Assembly (NCBI RefSeq): GCF_030269125.1
Contig: NZ_BSSM01000009.1
Location: 248,001 to 312,000 of the forward strand
Direction: 5' to 3'
Source: Streptomyces hygroscopicus subsp. hygroscopicus
GTDB taxonomy: Bacteria; Actinomycetota; Actinomycetes; Streptomycetales; Streptomycetaceae
Length of the DNA: 64,000 nt
The translations under genes and the position numbers were made by a program. The notes below the pieces were generated by a model that worked only from the letters and a program-made list of their open reading frames with translations, searched no databases and was not told the origin of the DNA. This document shows, piece after piece, positions 16,626 to 25,218 of this stretch. Numbering within the stretch: the stretch's first letter is position 1; every line of letters starts with the position of its first letter.

Positions 16626-16642
16626 TAAACGAACGATGAACG
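16626..16642 (-). promoter_or_regulatory. Putative AfsR/PhoP-type binding site of the afsS promoter
   Basis: On the minus strand the sequence reads CGTTCATCGTTCGTTTA, two GTTC-containing repeats with a 7-bp period. Direct repeats of this type, overlapping the -35 region, are the established AfsR (and PhoP) binding sequence at the afsS promoter. The site lies just after the afsR stop codon and about 185 bp upstream of the afsS start. Confidence 0.6.
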
Positions 16643-16659
16643 TCGGCATGACGTGCCCG

Positions 16660-19626
16660 TCAGCCCGCGGTGGCCGGCACCAGAAGCGCCCGTACTTCCT
16701 TGGCCTCCGGTGACTTCAGCCGCTCGTAGATCTCCAGCGCGTCCCGCCAGCACACCTGGGCCCTGCCGGTGTGTCCGATCCCGTTCAGGGCTTTGCCCAG
16801 TACGGTCAGCACGCCGCCGCGGCGCCACTCGCCACCGATGTCCCGCAGCTGGCTCAAAGCCAACTCGGCATGGGCCGCCGCCTGGGCGGGGCGCTGCGCG
16901 AGGAGGTCCACCTCGGCGAGCCGGAAAAGGGTCATCCCCTCCCACAGACGCTGGCGGCTGACGCGGAAGACCGGCAGTGCCTGACCGAGATGCGCGGCGG
17001 CGTCGTCCAGCCGGCCGCTCTTGCCCAGAGCCAGCCCGAGGGCGTAGTGGCCATTGGCGGCCTTGAGGGAGTGCCCGAGTTCCTCGTACATGTCGGTGCC
17101 CTGCCGGGCGAGATGCACCGCGCTGTCGGCCCGCTCGGTCTGCAGGTGCAGTCGCGAGAGGTTGCACAGCGCCGCTGCCGCGCCGGAGAGGTCCCCGCAG
17201 GACCGGAAGTCCCTTATGGCCCGCTCCAGGTACTCCTCACCCTCGGCATAACGGCTCTGGTAGAAGCAGAAGGCGCCGAGGAGGTTCGCGGCCCAGCAGC
17301 AGGGCAGCGGGTCGTCCGCGGCCTCCGAGAGGGCGAGTGCCTGCCGGGCCTCCTCGTCGGCCAGGGTGAACTGACCGGACCAGTGGCGGGCGTTGGCCAG
17401 CACCAGGATCGCGCGGCCCTCGGCCCGGCCGTCGGATGCGGCATGAGCGGCGTCGCGCAGGGCGGCGCCGGCCGCCTCGTACTCCTTGAAGTTCGCGCCC
17501 GACTCCGCGAGATCGACCGCCGCCCACAGCAGGTCGACGGCCCGGCGCAGCGTCGGGCCGTTCGACGACTGCCGTACGCACGCCAGAAGCGGCACCGCCT
17601 CGGAGTAGAGCCAGTCCTGGGCGGTACGCCGGTCGGGGAAGACCAGTCCGGGTACACAGGTCGGCTCCAGGTGGTCCACCAGCCGGTCTCCCGGTCTCTC
17701 GATCGCGTACACCCCCGCCGCCGTCGCCAGATAGAAGTCCAGCAACCGCGACATCGCCGCCCCCCTCTCGCTCGGCGGCTGTTCGTCCCGTTCCGCGCAC
17801 GCGCGGGCGTAGAGGCGGACCAGGTCGTGGAAGCGGTAGCGGCCGGGGGCGGCGGATTCGAGGAGGGAGGTGTCGACGAGGGATTCGAGGAGGTCCTCGG
17901 TGGATTCCGGCGGCAGGTCCAGGACCGCGGCCGCGGCGGCGAGGGAGATGTCCGGGCCGTCGGCGAGGCCGAGGAGGCGGAAGGCGCGGGCCTGGGCGGC
18001 GTCGAGCTGGCCGTAGCCGAGTTCGAAGGTGGCCTTGACCGCGAGGTCGCCGGCCTGGAGCTCGTCCAGCCGGCGGCGTTCGTCGGCGAGCTTCGCCGCC
18101 AGCACCGAGACCGTCCAGGTGCGCCGCGCCGCGAGGCGGGACGCGGCGATGCGGATGGCGAGGGGCAGGAAGCCGCAGGCGGCGACGACGTCGAGCGCGG
18201 CGTCCCGCTCCGGCGCCACCCGCTCCGCGCCGACGATCCGGGTGAACAGGGCCAGTGCCTCGTCCGGGGACATCACGTCCAGGTCGACCAGGTGCGCGCC
18301 CGCCAGCCCCACCATCCGCACCCGGGACGTGACCAGTGCCGCGCACCCCTCCGTCCCGGGCAGCAGCGGTCGTACCTGCGCCGCGTCCTTCGCGTTGTCG
18401 AGGAGGACGAGGACCCGGCGGCCGTCCAGCACCGAGCGGTACAGCGCCGCCCGCTCCTCCAGGGAGTCCGGGATCGCCGAGTCCGCCGTGCCGAGGGCGC
18501 GCAGGAAGGAACCGAGGACCGTCTCCGGCTCGGCGGGACGCGGGCCCGCGCCCTGGAGGTCGACGTACAACTGGCCGTCGGGGAAGGAGGACCGCGCCCG
18601 GTGGGCCACGTGCACCGCGAGGGTCGTCTTGCCGACGCCCCCGATCCCGGCCAGCGCCGACACCGCCATCACGCTGCCCACCGACTCCGTGGCGCAGGCC
18701 AGCACCGTGCTGAGCTCGTCCACGAAGGCGGCCCGGCCGGTGAAGTCCGGTACGGACGCGGGCAGCTGGGCCGGCCGCACCGGCGCCGCGGGCGGCTCCG
18801 CGACCGGCGCCGACGGTTCCGCGAGGGCGGGATCGGCCCGCAGGATGCGCTGCTGGAGCTCGCGCAGACCCGGGCGCGGGTCCACGCCCAGCTCCTCGGC
18901 GAGCAGGCGGCGCGTGTCGGCGTACACGGCCAGCGCCTCCGCCTGCCGTCCGCTGCGGTACAGCGCCAGCATCAGCAGCTCGCGCAGCCGCTCCCGCAGG
19001 GGGTGCGCGGCGGTGAGCGCCGTCAGTTCGGACACCGCCTCCGCGTGGCAGCCCTGCTCCAGGTCCATGTCCAGGCGGGACTCCAGCAGGCCGAGCCGCC
19101 ACTCCTCCAGGCGCACGCGCTGGGTCTCCGCGTAGGGCCCGGGGACACCGGCCAGGGACTCGCCGTCCCACAGGTCCAGCGCCTCGTCGAGCAGTGCGCG
19201 GGCCCGGGTCAGGTCGCCGGTGCCCCGCGCCTTCTCGGCCTCCGCGCCGAGGTCCTGCGCCCGTACGAGATCCAGCGCGCCCTCGCCGAGCCCGCGCACC
19301 GCGTACCCGCCGGACTCGCTCACCAGTACGCCGGGGGCGAGGACCTTCCGCAGCCGGGACGCGTACGTGCGGACGGCCGCCAGCGCCTGCGACGGCGGCT
19401 CGGGCCCCCACAGCGCGTCGATCAGCTCCGCCGCCGTGGCCGTACGGCCCTCGCGCAGCAGCAGGGCGGCCAGCAGGGCCCGCTGCTGGGGGGAGCCCGT
19501 GTTCAGGGCCTCCTCGCCGCGCCATGCCCGCACCGGACCGAGCACGCCGAACCGCAGCGCCTCCGCCCCCGCACCCTTCGCGGAGCCAGGACGCCGCTGC
19601 TCAGGCACTCGCGGCCGACCGTCCAT
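16660..19626 (-). CDS. afsR: AfsR, SARP-type regulator with NB-ARC and TPR domains
   Basis: A 988-residue global regulator. Residues about 25-110 form an OmpR-like winged-helix DNA-binding domain, about 110-265 the bacterial transcriptional activation (BTAD) domain, and about 290-640 an NB-ARC ATPase with Walker A GIGGVGKTT near 328 and Walker B VLVLLDNA. Tetratricopeptide-like helices fill the C-terminus. Length and the start MDGRPRVPEQ agree with S. coelicolor AfsR (about 993 residues). AfsK and related kinases phosphorylate AfsR on Ser/Thr, which increases DNA binding to the afsS promoter. afsS lies 215 bp downstream on the same strand. Confidence 0.96.
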   Translation of the reverse strand: MDGRPRVPEQRRPGSAKGAGAEALRFGVLGPVRAWRGEEALNTGSPQQRALLAALLLREGRTATAAELIDALWGPEPPSQALAAVRTYASRLRKVLAPGVLVSESGGYAVRGLGEGALDLVRAQDLGAEAEKARGTGDLTRARALLDEALDLWDGESLAGVPGPYAETQRVRLEEWRLGLLESRLDMDLEQGCHAEAVSELTALTAAHPLRERLRELLMLALYRSGRQAEALAVYADTRRLLAEELGVDPRPGLRELQQRILRADPALAEPSAPVAEPPAAPVRPAQLPASVPDFTGRAAFVDELSTVLACATESVGSVMAVSALAGIGGVGKTTLAVHVAHRARSSFPDGQLYVDLQGAGPRPAEPETVLGSFLRALGTADSAIPDSLEERAALYRSVLDGRRVLVLLDNAKDAAQVRPLLPGTEGCAALVTSRVRMVGLAGAHLVDLDVMSPDEALALFTRIVGAERVAPERDAALDVVAACGFLPLAIRIAASRLAARRTWTVSVLAAKLADERRRLDELQAGDLAVKATFELGYGQLDAAQARAFRLLGLADGPDISLAAAAAVLDLPPESTEDLLESLVDTSLLESAAPGRYRFHDLVRLYARACAERDEQPPSERGAAMSRLLDFYLATAAGVYAIERPGDRLVDHLEPTCVPGLVFPDRRTAQDWLYSEAVPLLACVRQSSNGPTLRRAVDLLWAAVDLAESGANFKEYEAAGAALRDAAHAASDGRAEGRAILVLANARHWSGQFTLADEEARQALALSEAADDPLPCCWAANLLGAFCFYQSRYAEGEEYLERAIRDFRSCGDLSGAAAALCNLSRLHLQTERADSAVHLARQGTDMYEELGHSLKAANGHYALGLALGKSGRLDDAAAHLGQALPVFRVSRQRLWEGMTLFRLAEVDLLAQRPAQAAAHAELALSQLRDIGGEWRRGGVLTVLGKALNGIGHTGRAQVCWRDALEIYERLKSPEAKEVRALLVPATAG

Positions 19627-20189
19627 GCGTTCGCCCCCTAGGCATCACAGACAACCCCGTCAGTTTGCCTTGTTCCGGGTGGTTGCGTCAGCCGTGCGAG
19701 ACGCCGATCACAGACCGCCGGGCGGCAGTCCACAAACCCCACACACCCCCTTCGCACGCACGAGGCTCCTCCCAAGAGGTGACGAAACGTCAAATTACCT
19801 CTGTGGGCGGCGCGATGGACATCCACGCGAGCACGTTGCCGCCGACTGCCGGGACACCGCCCCGCGCACCGTACGCGCTCCGCTGAAGGAGATGACCCTC
19901 CTCGGCGGCCGCTTCCGTCCGTCACGGGCGAGCCCGGTGACATCGGCCCGCTCGGCGACCGGCGGGTCCCCGGGGGCCTGCGCCGCCCCCTCGCCCGCCC
20001 CGGCACCGCCGTCGGCGTCGACCGGGGCGAGGTCGGCCTGGGGGTCATCACCCACGAGCAGATGCGCCCGGGGTCGTACGACGTCCCCGCCCGCCTCGCC
20101 GACGTGGACGTCCCCCCGCCGCCCGCGACGAGACCGGTGCCCTGGCCGCCCTGCGCATCGGCTCCGGTGGCCGCATGCCCTCCGTCAGC
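19627..20189. other. Region upstream of afsR, no intact gene
   Basis: About 0.56 kb. The first 150 bp before the afsR start probably hold its promoter. Beyond that, frames on both strands are broken and low-complexity. Fragments may be further decay of the metallohydrolase pseudogene to the right, but I cannot align them with confidence. Confidence 0.45.
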
Positions 20190-20597
20190 CCGGGGTCGCG
20201 TCGTCGGCCCGCACGAGGGACTCCGTGCGGGCGCCGCCCGACCAGCCCGGAAGCCCCTGCCGCCCAGCTCGGTGCCGTCCTGGTCGAAGAGGCCGATGTC
20301 GAACGCGTTGCCCTGGGCACCGGCCGGTACCGAGGGTCTGGCGTAGGCGTAGGGGACCTTGAACTCTCGTATCCCCGCGAGGTCTTCGACCGGTACGTAG
20401 ACGAAGTCCGGGGCGGCGGGCGGCAGGACGCCGCGCACCGTCCGGGTCTCCTGGCTCTGGCCGGCCGCCGCCGCGAAGCTCATGGTTCCCACCGCAGGGG
20501 CGGCGGCCGCGCCCGTCACGAACAGCGCGCGCCCGCCGATTCCCGGGGTGTGATCGTGCGCGCCGTCACACCTGGGGCCATCGTGCGGGGCCGACAT
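20190..20597 (-). pseudogene. Frameshifted CehA/McbA-type metallohydrolase (N-terminal part)
   Basis: The ATG at 20597 has a good ribosome binding site (CAGGAG) and opens a frame with an export-signal-like segment (IGGRALFVTGAAAAPAVGTM). After it come TRTVRGVLPPAAPDFVYVPV, FKVPYAYARPSVPAG and NAFDIGLFDQDGTELGGRGF. The next conserved stretch, GWSGGARTESLVRADDATPG, is in another frame and then meets a stop. This is the N-terminal order of secreted CehA/McbA-family PHP metallohydrolases of Streptomyces (family call from memory). The catalytic PHP domain is missing. The first Arg of the expected twin-arginine pair is Gly. Confidence 0.6.
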
Positions 20598-20871
20598 GAA
20601 CTCCTGTGGAACAAAAGGGGGTTGGTTGCACACGAGATGTCGCGTCGCCTTCACGGGAGAGGAGTGGCGCCGACCTGCCGGCACGGGTGAGGGGCCCCCG
20701 GCGCGAGTCCCGGGGCGAGGGCGAGATGCGAGGCGGCTCCGCCGCGTGGGCCCGAACAAGCCACGACGCCCCCGCCCGGCACCCCCGACGCCACCGCCCG
20801 GCACCCCACGGCGATCCGCGTCCGACCCCGGACCCCCGCCCCACTGATCACCTCCTACGTATCGTGGACAC

Positions 20872-23460
20872 ATGACGACTCCCGCGACTCCCGGACCCGG
20901 CCGCCCCACCGAGAACTCCATGCGTCGCGCCCTCAAACGCGCCCGTGACGGCGTCGCCCTCGACGTCACCGAGGCCGCGGTGCTGCTCCAGGCCCGCGGC
21001 GAGGACCTGACCGGTCTCGCCGCCTCCGCCGCCCGCGTGCGCGACGCCGGACTCGAACAGGCCGGCCGCCCCGGCGTCATCACCTATTCCAAGAGCGTCT
21101 TCATCCCTCTCACCCGGCTGTGCCGGGACAAGTGCCACTACTGCACCTTCGTCACCGTCCCCGGCAAGCTCCGCCGCGCCGGCCACAGCATGTTCATGTC
21201 CCCGGACGAGGTCCTCGACATCGCCCGCAAGGGCGCCGCGCTCGGCTGCAAGGAAGCCCTGATCACCCTCGGCGACAAGCCCGAGGACCGCTGGCCGGAG
21301 GCGCGCGAGTGGCTGGACGCGCACGGCTACGACGACACGATCGCCTACGTCCGCGCCGTCTCCATCCGCATCCTGGAGGAGACCGGCCTGCTGCCCCACC
21401 TCAACCCGGGCGTCATGAGCTGGACCGACCTCCAGCGCCTGAAGCCGGTCGCGCCGAGCATGGGCATGATGCTGGAGACCACGGCCACCCGCCTGTGGTC
21501 CGAGCCCGGCGGCCCGCACCACGGCTCCCCGGACAAGGAACCGGCCGTCCGGCTGCGGGTACTGGAGGACGCCGGCCGTTCCTCCGTCCCCTTCACCTCC
21601 GGCCTGCTGATCGGCATCGGCGAGACCTACGAGGAGCGCGCCGAGTCCCTCTTCGCGCTGCGCAAGGTCTCCCGCGCCTACCACGGCGTCCAGGAACTGA
21701 TCATCCAGAACTTCCGCGCCAAGCCGGACACGGCGATGCGCGGCATGCCGGACGCCGAACTGGACGAACTGGTCGCCACCGTCGCCGTCGCCCGGCACAT
21801 CATGGGCCCCGCCGCCTGCCTCCAGGCCCCGCCGAACCTGGTCGACTCCGAGTACGAGCGGCTGATCGGCGCGGGCATCGACGACTGGGGCGGGGTGTCG
21901 CCCCTGACCATCGACCACGTCAACCCCGAACGCCCCTGGCCGCAGATCGACGAGCTGGCCGAGCGCTCCCGCGCCGCCGGCTTCGAACTGCGCGAACGCC
22001 TCTGCGTCTACCCGGAGTTCGTCCGCCGCGGCGAACCGTGGCTGGACCCCCGCCTGCGCCCGCACGTGGCCGCCCTCGCCGACCCGGAGACCGGACTGGC
22101 CCGCCCCGGCGCCCTGCCGAAGGGCCTGCCCTGGCAGGAACCGGAGGACACCTTCACGCCCACCGGCCGTACGGACCTGCACCGCACCATCGACACGGAG
22201 GGCCGTACGGCCGACCGCCGCGCCGACTACGACGAGGTGTACGGCGACTGGGACGCCCTGCGCGAGGCGGCCGCCCCCGGCATGGCCCCGCAGCGCATCG
22301 ACACCGACGTACGCCAGGCCCTGCGCACGGCCGCCGACGACCCGACGCGCCTGACCGACGCGGAGGCCCTCGCCCTCTTCCACGCGGACGGCCCGGCGCT
22401 GGACGCGCTGTGCCAAGTGGCCGACGACGTACGCAAGTCGGTCGTCGGCGACGACGTGACGTACATCGTCACCCGCAACATCAACTTCACCAACGTCTGC
22501 TACACCGGCTGCCGCTTCTGCGCCTTCGCCCAGCGCCGCACCGACGCCGACGCCTACACCCTCTCCCTCACCCAGGTGGCCGACCGCGCCCAGCAGGCGT
22601 GGGACGTCGGCGCCGTCGAGGTGTGCATGCAGGGCGGTATCCACCCCGACCTGCCCGGCACGGCCTACTTCGACATCGCGAAGGCGGTCAAGGAACGCGT
22701 CCCCGGCATGCACGTGCACGCCTTCTCCCCGATGGAGGTCGTGAACGGCGCCACCCGCACCGGCATGTCCGTCCGCGAGTGGCTGACGGCGGCGAAGGAG
22801 GCGGGCCTGGACACCATCCCCGGCACGGCGGCGGAGATCCTGGACGACGAGGTCCGCTGGATCCTCACCAAGGGCAAGCTGCCGACGGCCACCTGGATCG
22901 AGGTCGTCAGGACCGCCCACGAACTGGGCATCCGCTCCTCCTCGACCATGATGTACGGACATGTCGACCAGCCCCGCCACTGGCTGGGCCACCTGCGCAC
23001 CCTGGCCGGCATCCAGCGGGAGACCGGCGGCTTCACCGAGTTCGTCACCCTCCCCTTCATCCACACCAACGCCCCGGTCTACCTCGCCGGCATCTCCCGC
23101 CCCGGCCCGACCACCCGCGACAACCGGGCGGTGACCGCCATGGCCCGCCTCCTCCTCCACCCCTGGATCCCCAACATCCAGACGAGCTGGGTCAAACTCG
23201 GCACCGAGGGCGCCGCCGAGATGCTCCGCTCCGGCGCGAACGACCTCGGCGGCACGCTGATGGAGGAGACCATCTCCCGGATGGCGGGCTCGTCGTACGG
23301 CTCGTACAAGTCCATCCGCGACCTGGTCGCCGTCGCGGAGGCGGCGGGCCGCCCGGCGAAACCGCGCACCACGGTCTACGGCGAGGTCCCCGAGGAACGG
23401 CGGCGCGCGGCGACCGCCTCCGACGGCCACCTGCCCGACCTGCTGCCGGTGCTCGACTGA
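20872..23460 (+). CDS. fbiC: Bifunctional FO synthase FbiC (CofG-CofH fusion)
   Basis: An 862-residue enzyme that makes 7,8-didemethyl-8-hydroxy-5-deazariboflavin (FO), the chromophore of coenzyme F420, from tyrosine and 5-amino-6-ribitylaminouracil. It has two radical SAM domains. The N-terminal CofG-like half carries CRDKCHYC (Cys 84, 88, 91). The C-terminal CofH-like half carries CYTGCRFC (Cys 543, 547, 550). Each binds a [4Fe-4S] cluster. Length and domain order match actinobacterial FbiC. It is monocistronic here, divergent from the decayed metallohydrolase. Confidence 0.97.
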   Translation: MTTPATPGPGRPTENSMRRALKRARDGVALDVTEAAVLLQARGEDLTGLAASAARVRDAGLEQAGRPGVITYSKSVFIPLTRLCRDKCHYCTFVTVPGKLRRAGHSMFMSPDEVLDIARKGAALGCKEALITLGDKPEDRWPEAREWLDAHGYDDTIAYVRAVSIRILEETGLLPHLNPGVMSWTDLQRLKPVAPSMGMMLETTATRLWSEPGGPHHGSPDKEPAVRLRVLEDAGRSSVPFTSGLLIGIGETYEERAESLFALRKVSRAYHGVQELIIQNFRAKPDTAMRGMPDAELDELVATVAVARHIMGPAACLQAPPNLVDSEYERLIGAGIDDWGGVSPLTIDHVNPERPWPQIDELAERSRAAGFELRERLCVYPEFVRRGEPWLDPRLRPHVAALADPETGLARPGALPKGLPWQEPEDTFTPTGRTDLHRTIDTEGRTADRRADYDEVYGDWDALREAAAPGMAPQRIDTDVRQALRTAADDPTRLTDAEALALFHADGPALDALCQVADDVRKSVVGDDVTYIVTRNINFTNVCYTGCRFCAFAQRRTDADAYTLSLTQVADRAQQAWDVGAVEVCMQGGIHPDLPGTAYFDIAKAVKERVPGMHVHAFSPMEVVNGATRTGMSVREWLTAAKEAGLDTIPGTAAEILDDEVRWILTKGKLPTATWIEVVRTAHELGIRSSSTMMYGHVDQPRHWLGHLRTLAGIQRETGGFTEFVTLPFIHTNAPVYLAGISRPGPTTRDNRAVTAMARLLLHPWIPNIQTSWVKLGTEGAAEMLRSGANDLGGTLMEETISRMAGSSYGSYKSIRDLVAVAEAAGRPAKPRTTVYGEVPEERRRAATASDGHLPDLLPVLD

Positions 23461-23549
23461 TCTCGCGGTACGCGGCGCAGGGGCGACTGAGTACGATGAT
23501 CCGACCCCCGGTCCGAGTGGGGGACCCGTAACGGAGGAGATGCGTACCC

Positions 23550-24116
23550 GTGGCTGCCCGACTGCCCTCGTGGGCCTGGGTCACCGGTCTGACCGTGGGG
23601 GCGACCGTGGCCGTCGTCGCCCTCGCCGTGCAGGCGGACCACGGGCCGCATCCCACGGCCGCGAGCGTGAAACCGGGCTCCTCCGCGTCGGCGGGCACCC
23701 ACGCCTCCGCGAAGCCGAAGCCGCCGGCGGGCCCGCCCGCGCTGCCGGCGGACTCGGGGGACGGCCGCAGGATCGTGTACTCGCTCGGGATGAGGCGGCT
23801 GTGGCTGGTCGACGCGACGGGCAAGCAGATCCGGACGTTCGAGGTGTGGCCGGGCACGGTGAGTCCGGCGCCCGGCCGCTACTCGATCATCAAGCGCACC
23901 CAGTCCCTCACGGGCTCGGACGGTGTCCCGATCGAGCACATCATGTACGTCGCCATGGTCGACGGTGTGAACATAGCCTTCTCCAACGCCCTGGACGGCG
24001 CCTCGCCGCCCCCGGCGCAGGGCAAGAAACTGGGCGGCATCCGCATGCGCAAGCAGGACGGCGCCGCCCTGTGGGCCTTCGGGGATCAGGGCACGAGCGT
24101 GACGGTGGTCAAGTAG
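23550..24116 (+). CDS. Membrane-anchored YkuD-like (L,D-transpeptidase-fold) protein lacking the catalytic Cys
   Basis: A 188-residue protein with an N-terminal transmembrane anchor (about residues 8-28), a Ser/Ala/Pro linker, and a C-terminal domain. The domain starts like YkuD enzymes (RRIVYSLGMRRLWLVDATGK, then RTFEVWPGTVSPAPGRYSI) and ends like them (GIRMRKQDGAALWAF, TSVTVV). In L,D-transpeptidases the sequence before IRM is SHGC; here it is KLGG, so both the catalytic Cys and the preceding Ser-His are absent. It is probably a non-catalytic wall-binding homologue. The GTG start follows GGAGGAG by about 11 nt. It ends overlapping the convergent DUF2165 gene by 8 bp. Confidence 0.7.
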   Translation: MAARLPSWAWVTGLTVGATVAVVALAVQADHGPHPTAASVKPGSSASAGTHASAKPKPPAGPPALPADSGDGRRIVYSLGMRRLWLVDATGKQIRTFEVWPGTVSPAPGRYSIIKRTQSLTGSDGVPIEHIMYVAMVDGVNIAFSNALDGASPPPAQGKKLGGIRMRKQDGAALWAFGDQGTSVTVVK

Positions 24117-24621
24117 TGGGTTCCCTGCCGCCCGGCAGCTGATTGACGATCAGCGCCACTCCGCTGAGCAGGAAGACGCGGGTGGCGGAATCCTCCCCGT
24201 TCCACGCCTTCGCCTGCCACATCGCGAACCACTCACCGCCGATCGCGATGAACCCGGCGCCGAAGAGCAGCAGCAGCATCAGCAGCCCGTAGGTCGAGAC
24301 GCGCCGCGCGAACGCGTCGTCGCGCCGCGCCGCCCACAGATACGTCCCCCAGACCAGGACCAGCGCGGCCACCGTCTCCCACACGATGATCAGGACGTAC
24401 GCGGTGTCCTGCAACGCGGTGCTGGTGATCGCCCGCCACATCAGGTCGTGGTCCCTGAAGGTGCTGTCCATCGCCAGCACATGCCGCACGAACTGCTGGT
24501 TCGTCCCGAAGTCCGTGATGTTGCCGAACGCGACGAGGGCGATGTACAGCGCGAGTATCCCGGTGAGCACACCGGCGGCAAGTCTGTGACTGGAGTGACG
24601 CCTGGGTTCGGTGGTGGTCAT
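24109..24621 (-). CDS. DUF2165-family small membrane protein
   Basis: A 170-residue integral membrane protein with four hydrophobic segments (about residues 13-33, 75-95, 108-128 and 148-164). The N-terminal helix is followed by NITDFGTNQQFVRHVLAMD, a pattern typical of DUF2165 proteins. Function is unknown for the family. It is convergent with the YkuD-like gene and overlaps its 3' end. Confidence 0.8.
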   Translation of the reverse strand: MTTTEPRRHSSHRLAAGVLTGILALYIALVAFGNITDFGTNQQFVRHVLAMDSTFRDHDLMWRAITSTALQDTAYVLIIVWETVAALVLVWGTYLWAARRDDAFARRVSTYGLLMLLLLFGAGFIAIGGEWFAMWQAKAWNGEDSATRVFLLSGVALIVNQLPGGREPTT

Positions 24622-24716
24622 GGCTGGATTCTCCCCCCGCGAAAGGGGAGTTGACGCGTGCCCATTGCGCCATCATGGGGCCCGGAGAGCAGGTGCCGGC
24701 CGAGTAGCGCACCCGT

Positions 24717-25196
24717 TCACGTCGTACGGGGATCCACCCGGTAGACGATCTTCCCCTCGTACTCGGCGAAGCCCAGGGACCGGTAGAAGGCCCGCGCCCC
24801 CGGGTTGTCGCGGTCGGTCATCCACTCCAGACGACTGCATCCGGGCCGCGCGGCGGCGAGGGCGCGGAGTTCACCCATCAGCCGGTCCCCGACCCCCTGC
24901 CGACGAAGGCTGTCGCGGACATACAGCTCCTTCAGGAACAGTGAGTGCGAGGAGCCCGCGGCCGGCCAGAGGAAGGAGTATGCGGCGAGACCGGCGACGT
25001 CCCCTGCGCCGTCCTCCACGAGCAGGGCGGCAGCCAGCGGGGGAGAGCCGAAGAGTGCCTCCTCCACCTGGGAGAGGCGTTCCTCCAGCGGCTGGATGTC
25101 GGTGTCGGCCGCCCCGTAGAACCGCTCGATCTCCTCGATCAGTTCGGCCAGGGCGGGTACGTCCCGCTTCTCCGCGGGGCGGATCGTCACGGTCAT
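24717..25196 (-). CDS. GNAT-family acetyltransferase in the FxsB-like operon
   Basis: A 159-residue single-domain GNAT. The acetyl-CoA site is visible as a beta-4 strand (LFLKELYV) followed by RDSLRRQGVGDRLM, and a C-terminal NPGARAFYRSLGF motif. AGGAGG lies just before the ATG. It is 22 bp downstream of the radical SAM gene on the same strand, so it is probably cotranscribed and might acetylate the peptide product or a host target. An unrelated housekeeping role is equally possible. Confidence 0.85.
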   Translation of the reverse strand: MTVTIRPAEKRDVPALAELIEEIERFYGAADTDIQPLEERLSQVEEALFGSPPLAAALLVEDGAGDVAGLAAYSFLWPAAGSSHSLFLKELYVRDSLRRQGVGDRLMGELRALAAARPGCSRLEWMTDRDNPGARAFYRSLGFAEYEGKIVYRVDPRTT

Positions 25197-25218
25197 CCGC
25201 GCCTCCTGTCGTTCGTCG

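Noticed and set aside
16771..19641. 956-codon plus-strand frame opposite afsR
   Set aside because: Shadow of afsR. It lacks any domain, is Arg/Gly/Gln-rich, and afsR on the other strand has a full set of motifs.
20848..23430. 860-codon minus-strand frame opposite fbiC
   Set aside because: Shadow of fbiC, whose two radical SAM motifs are intact on the plus strand.
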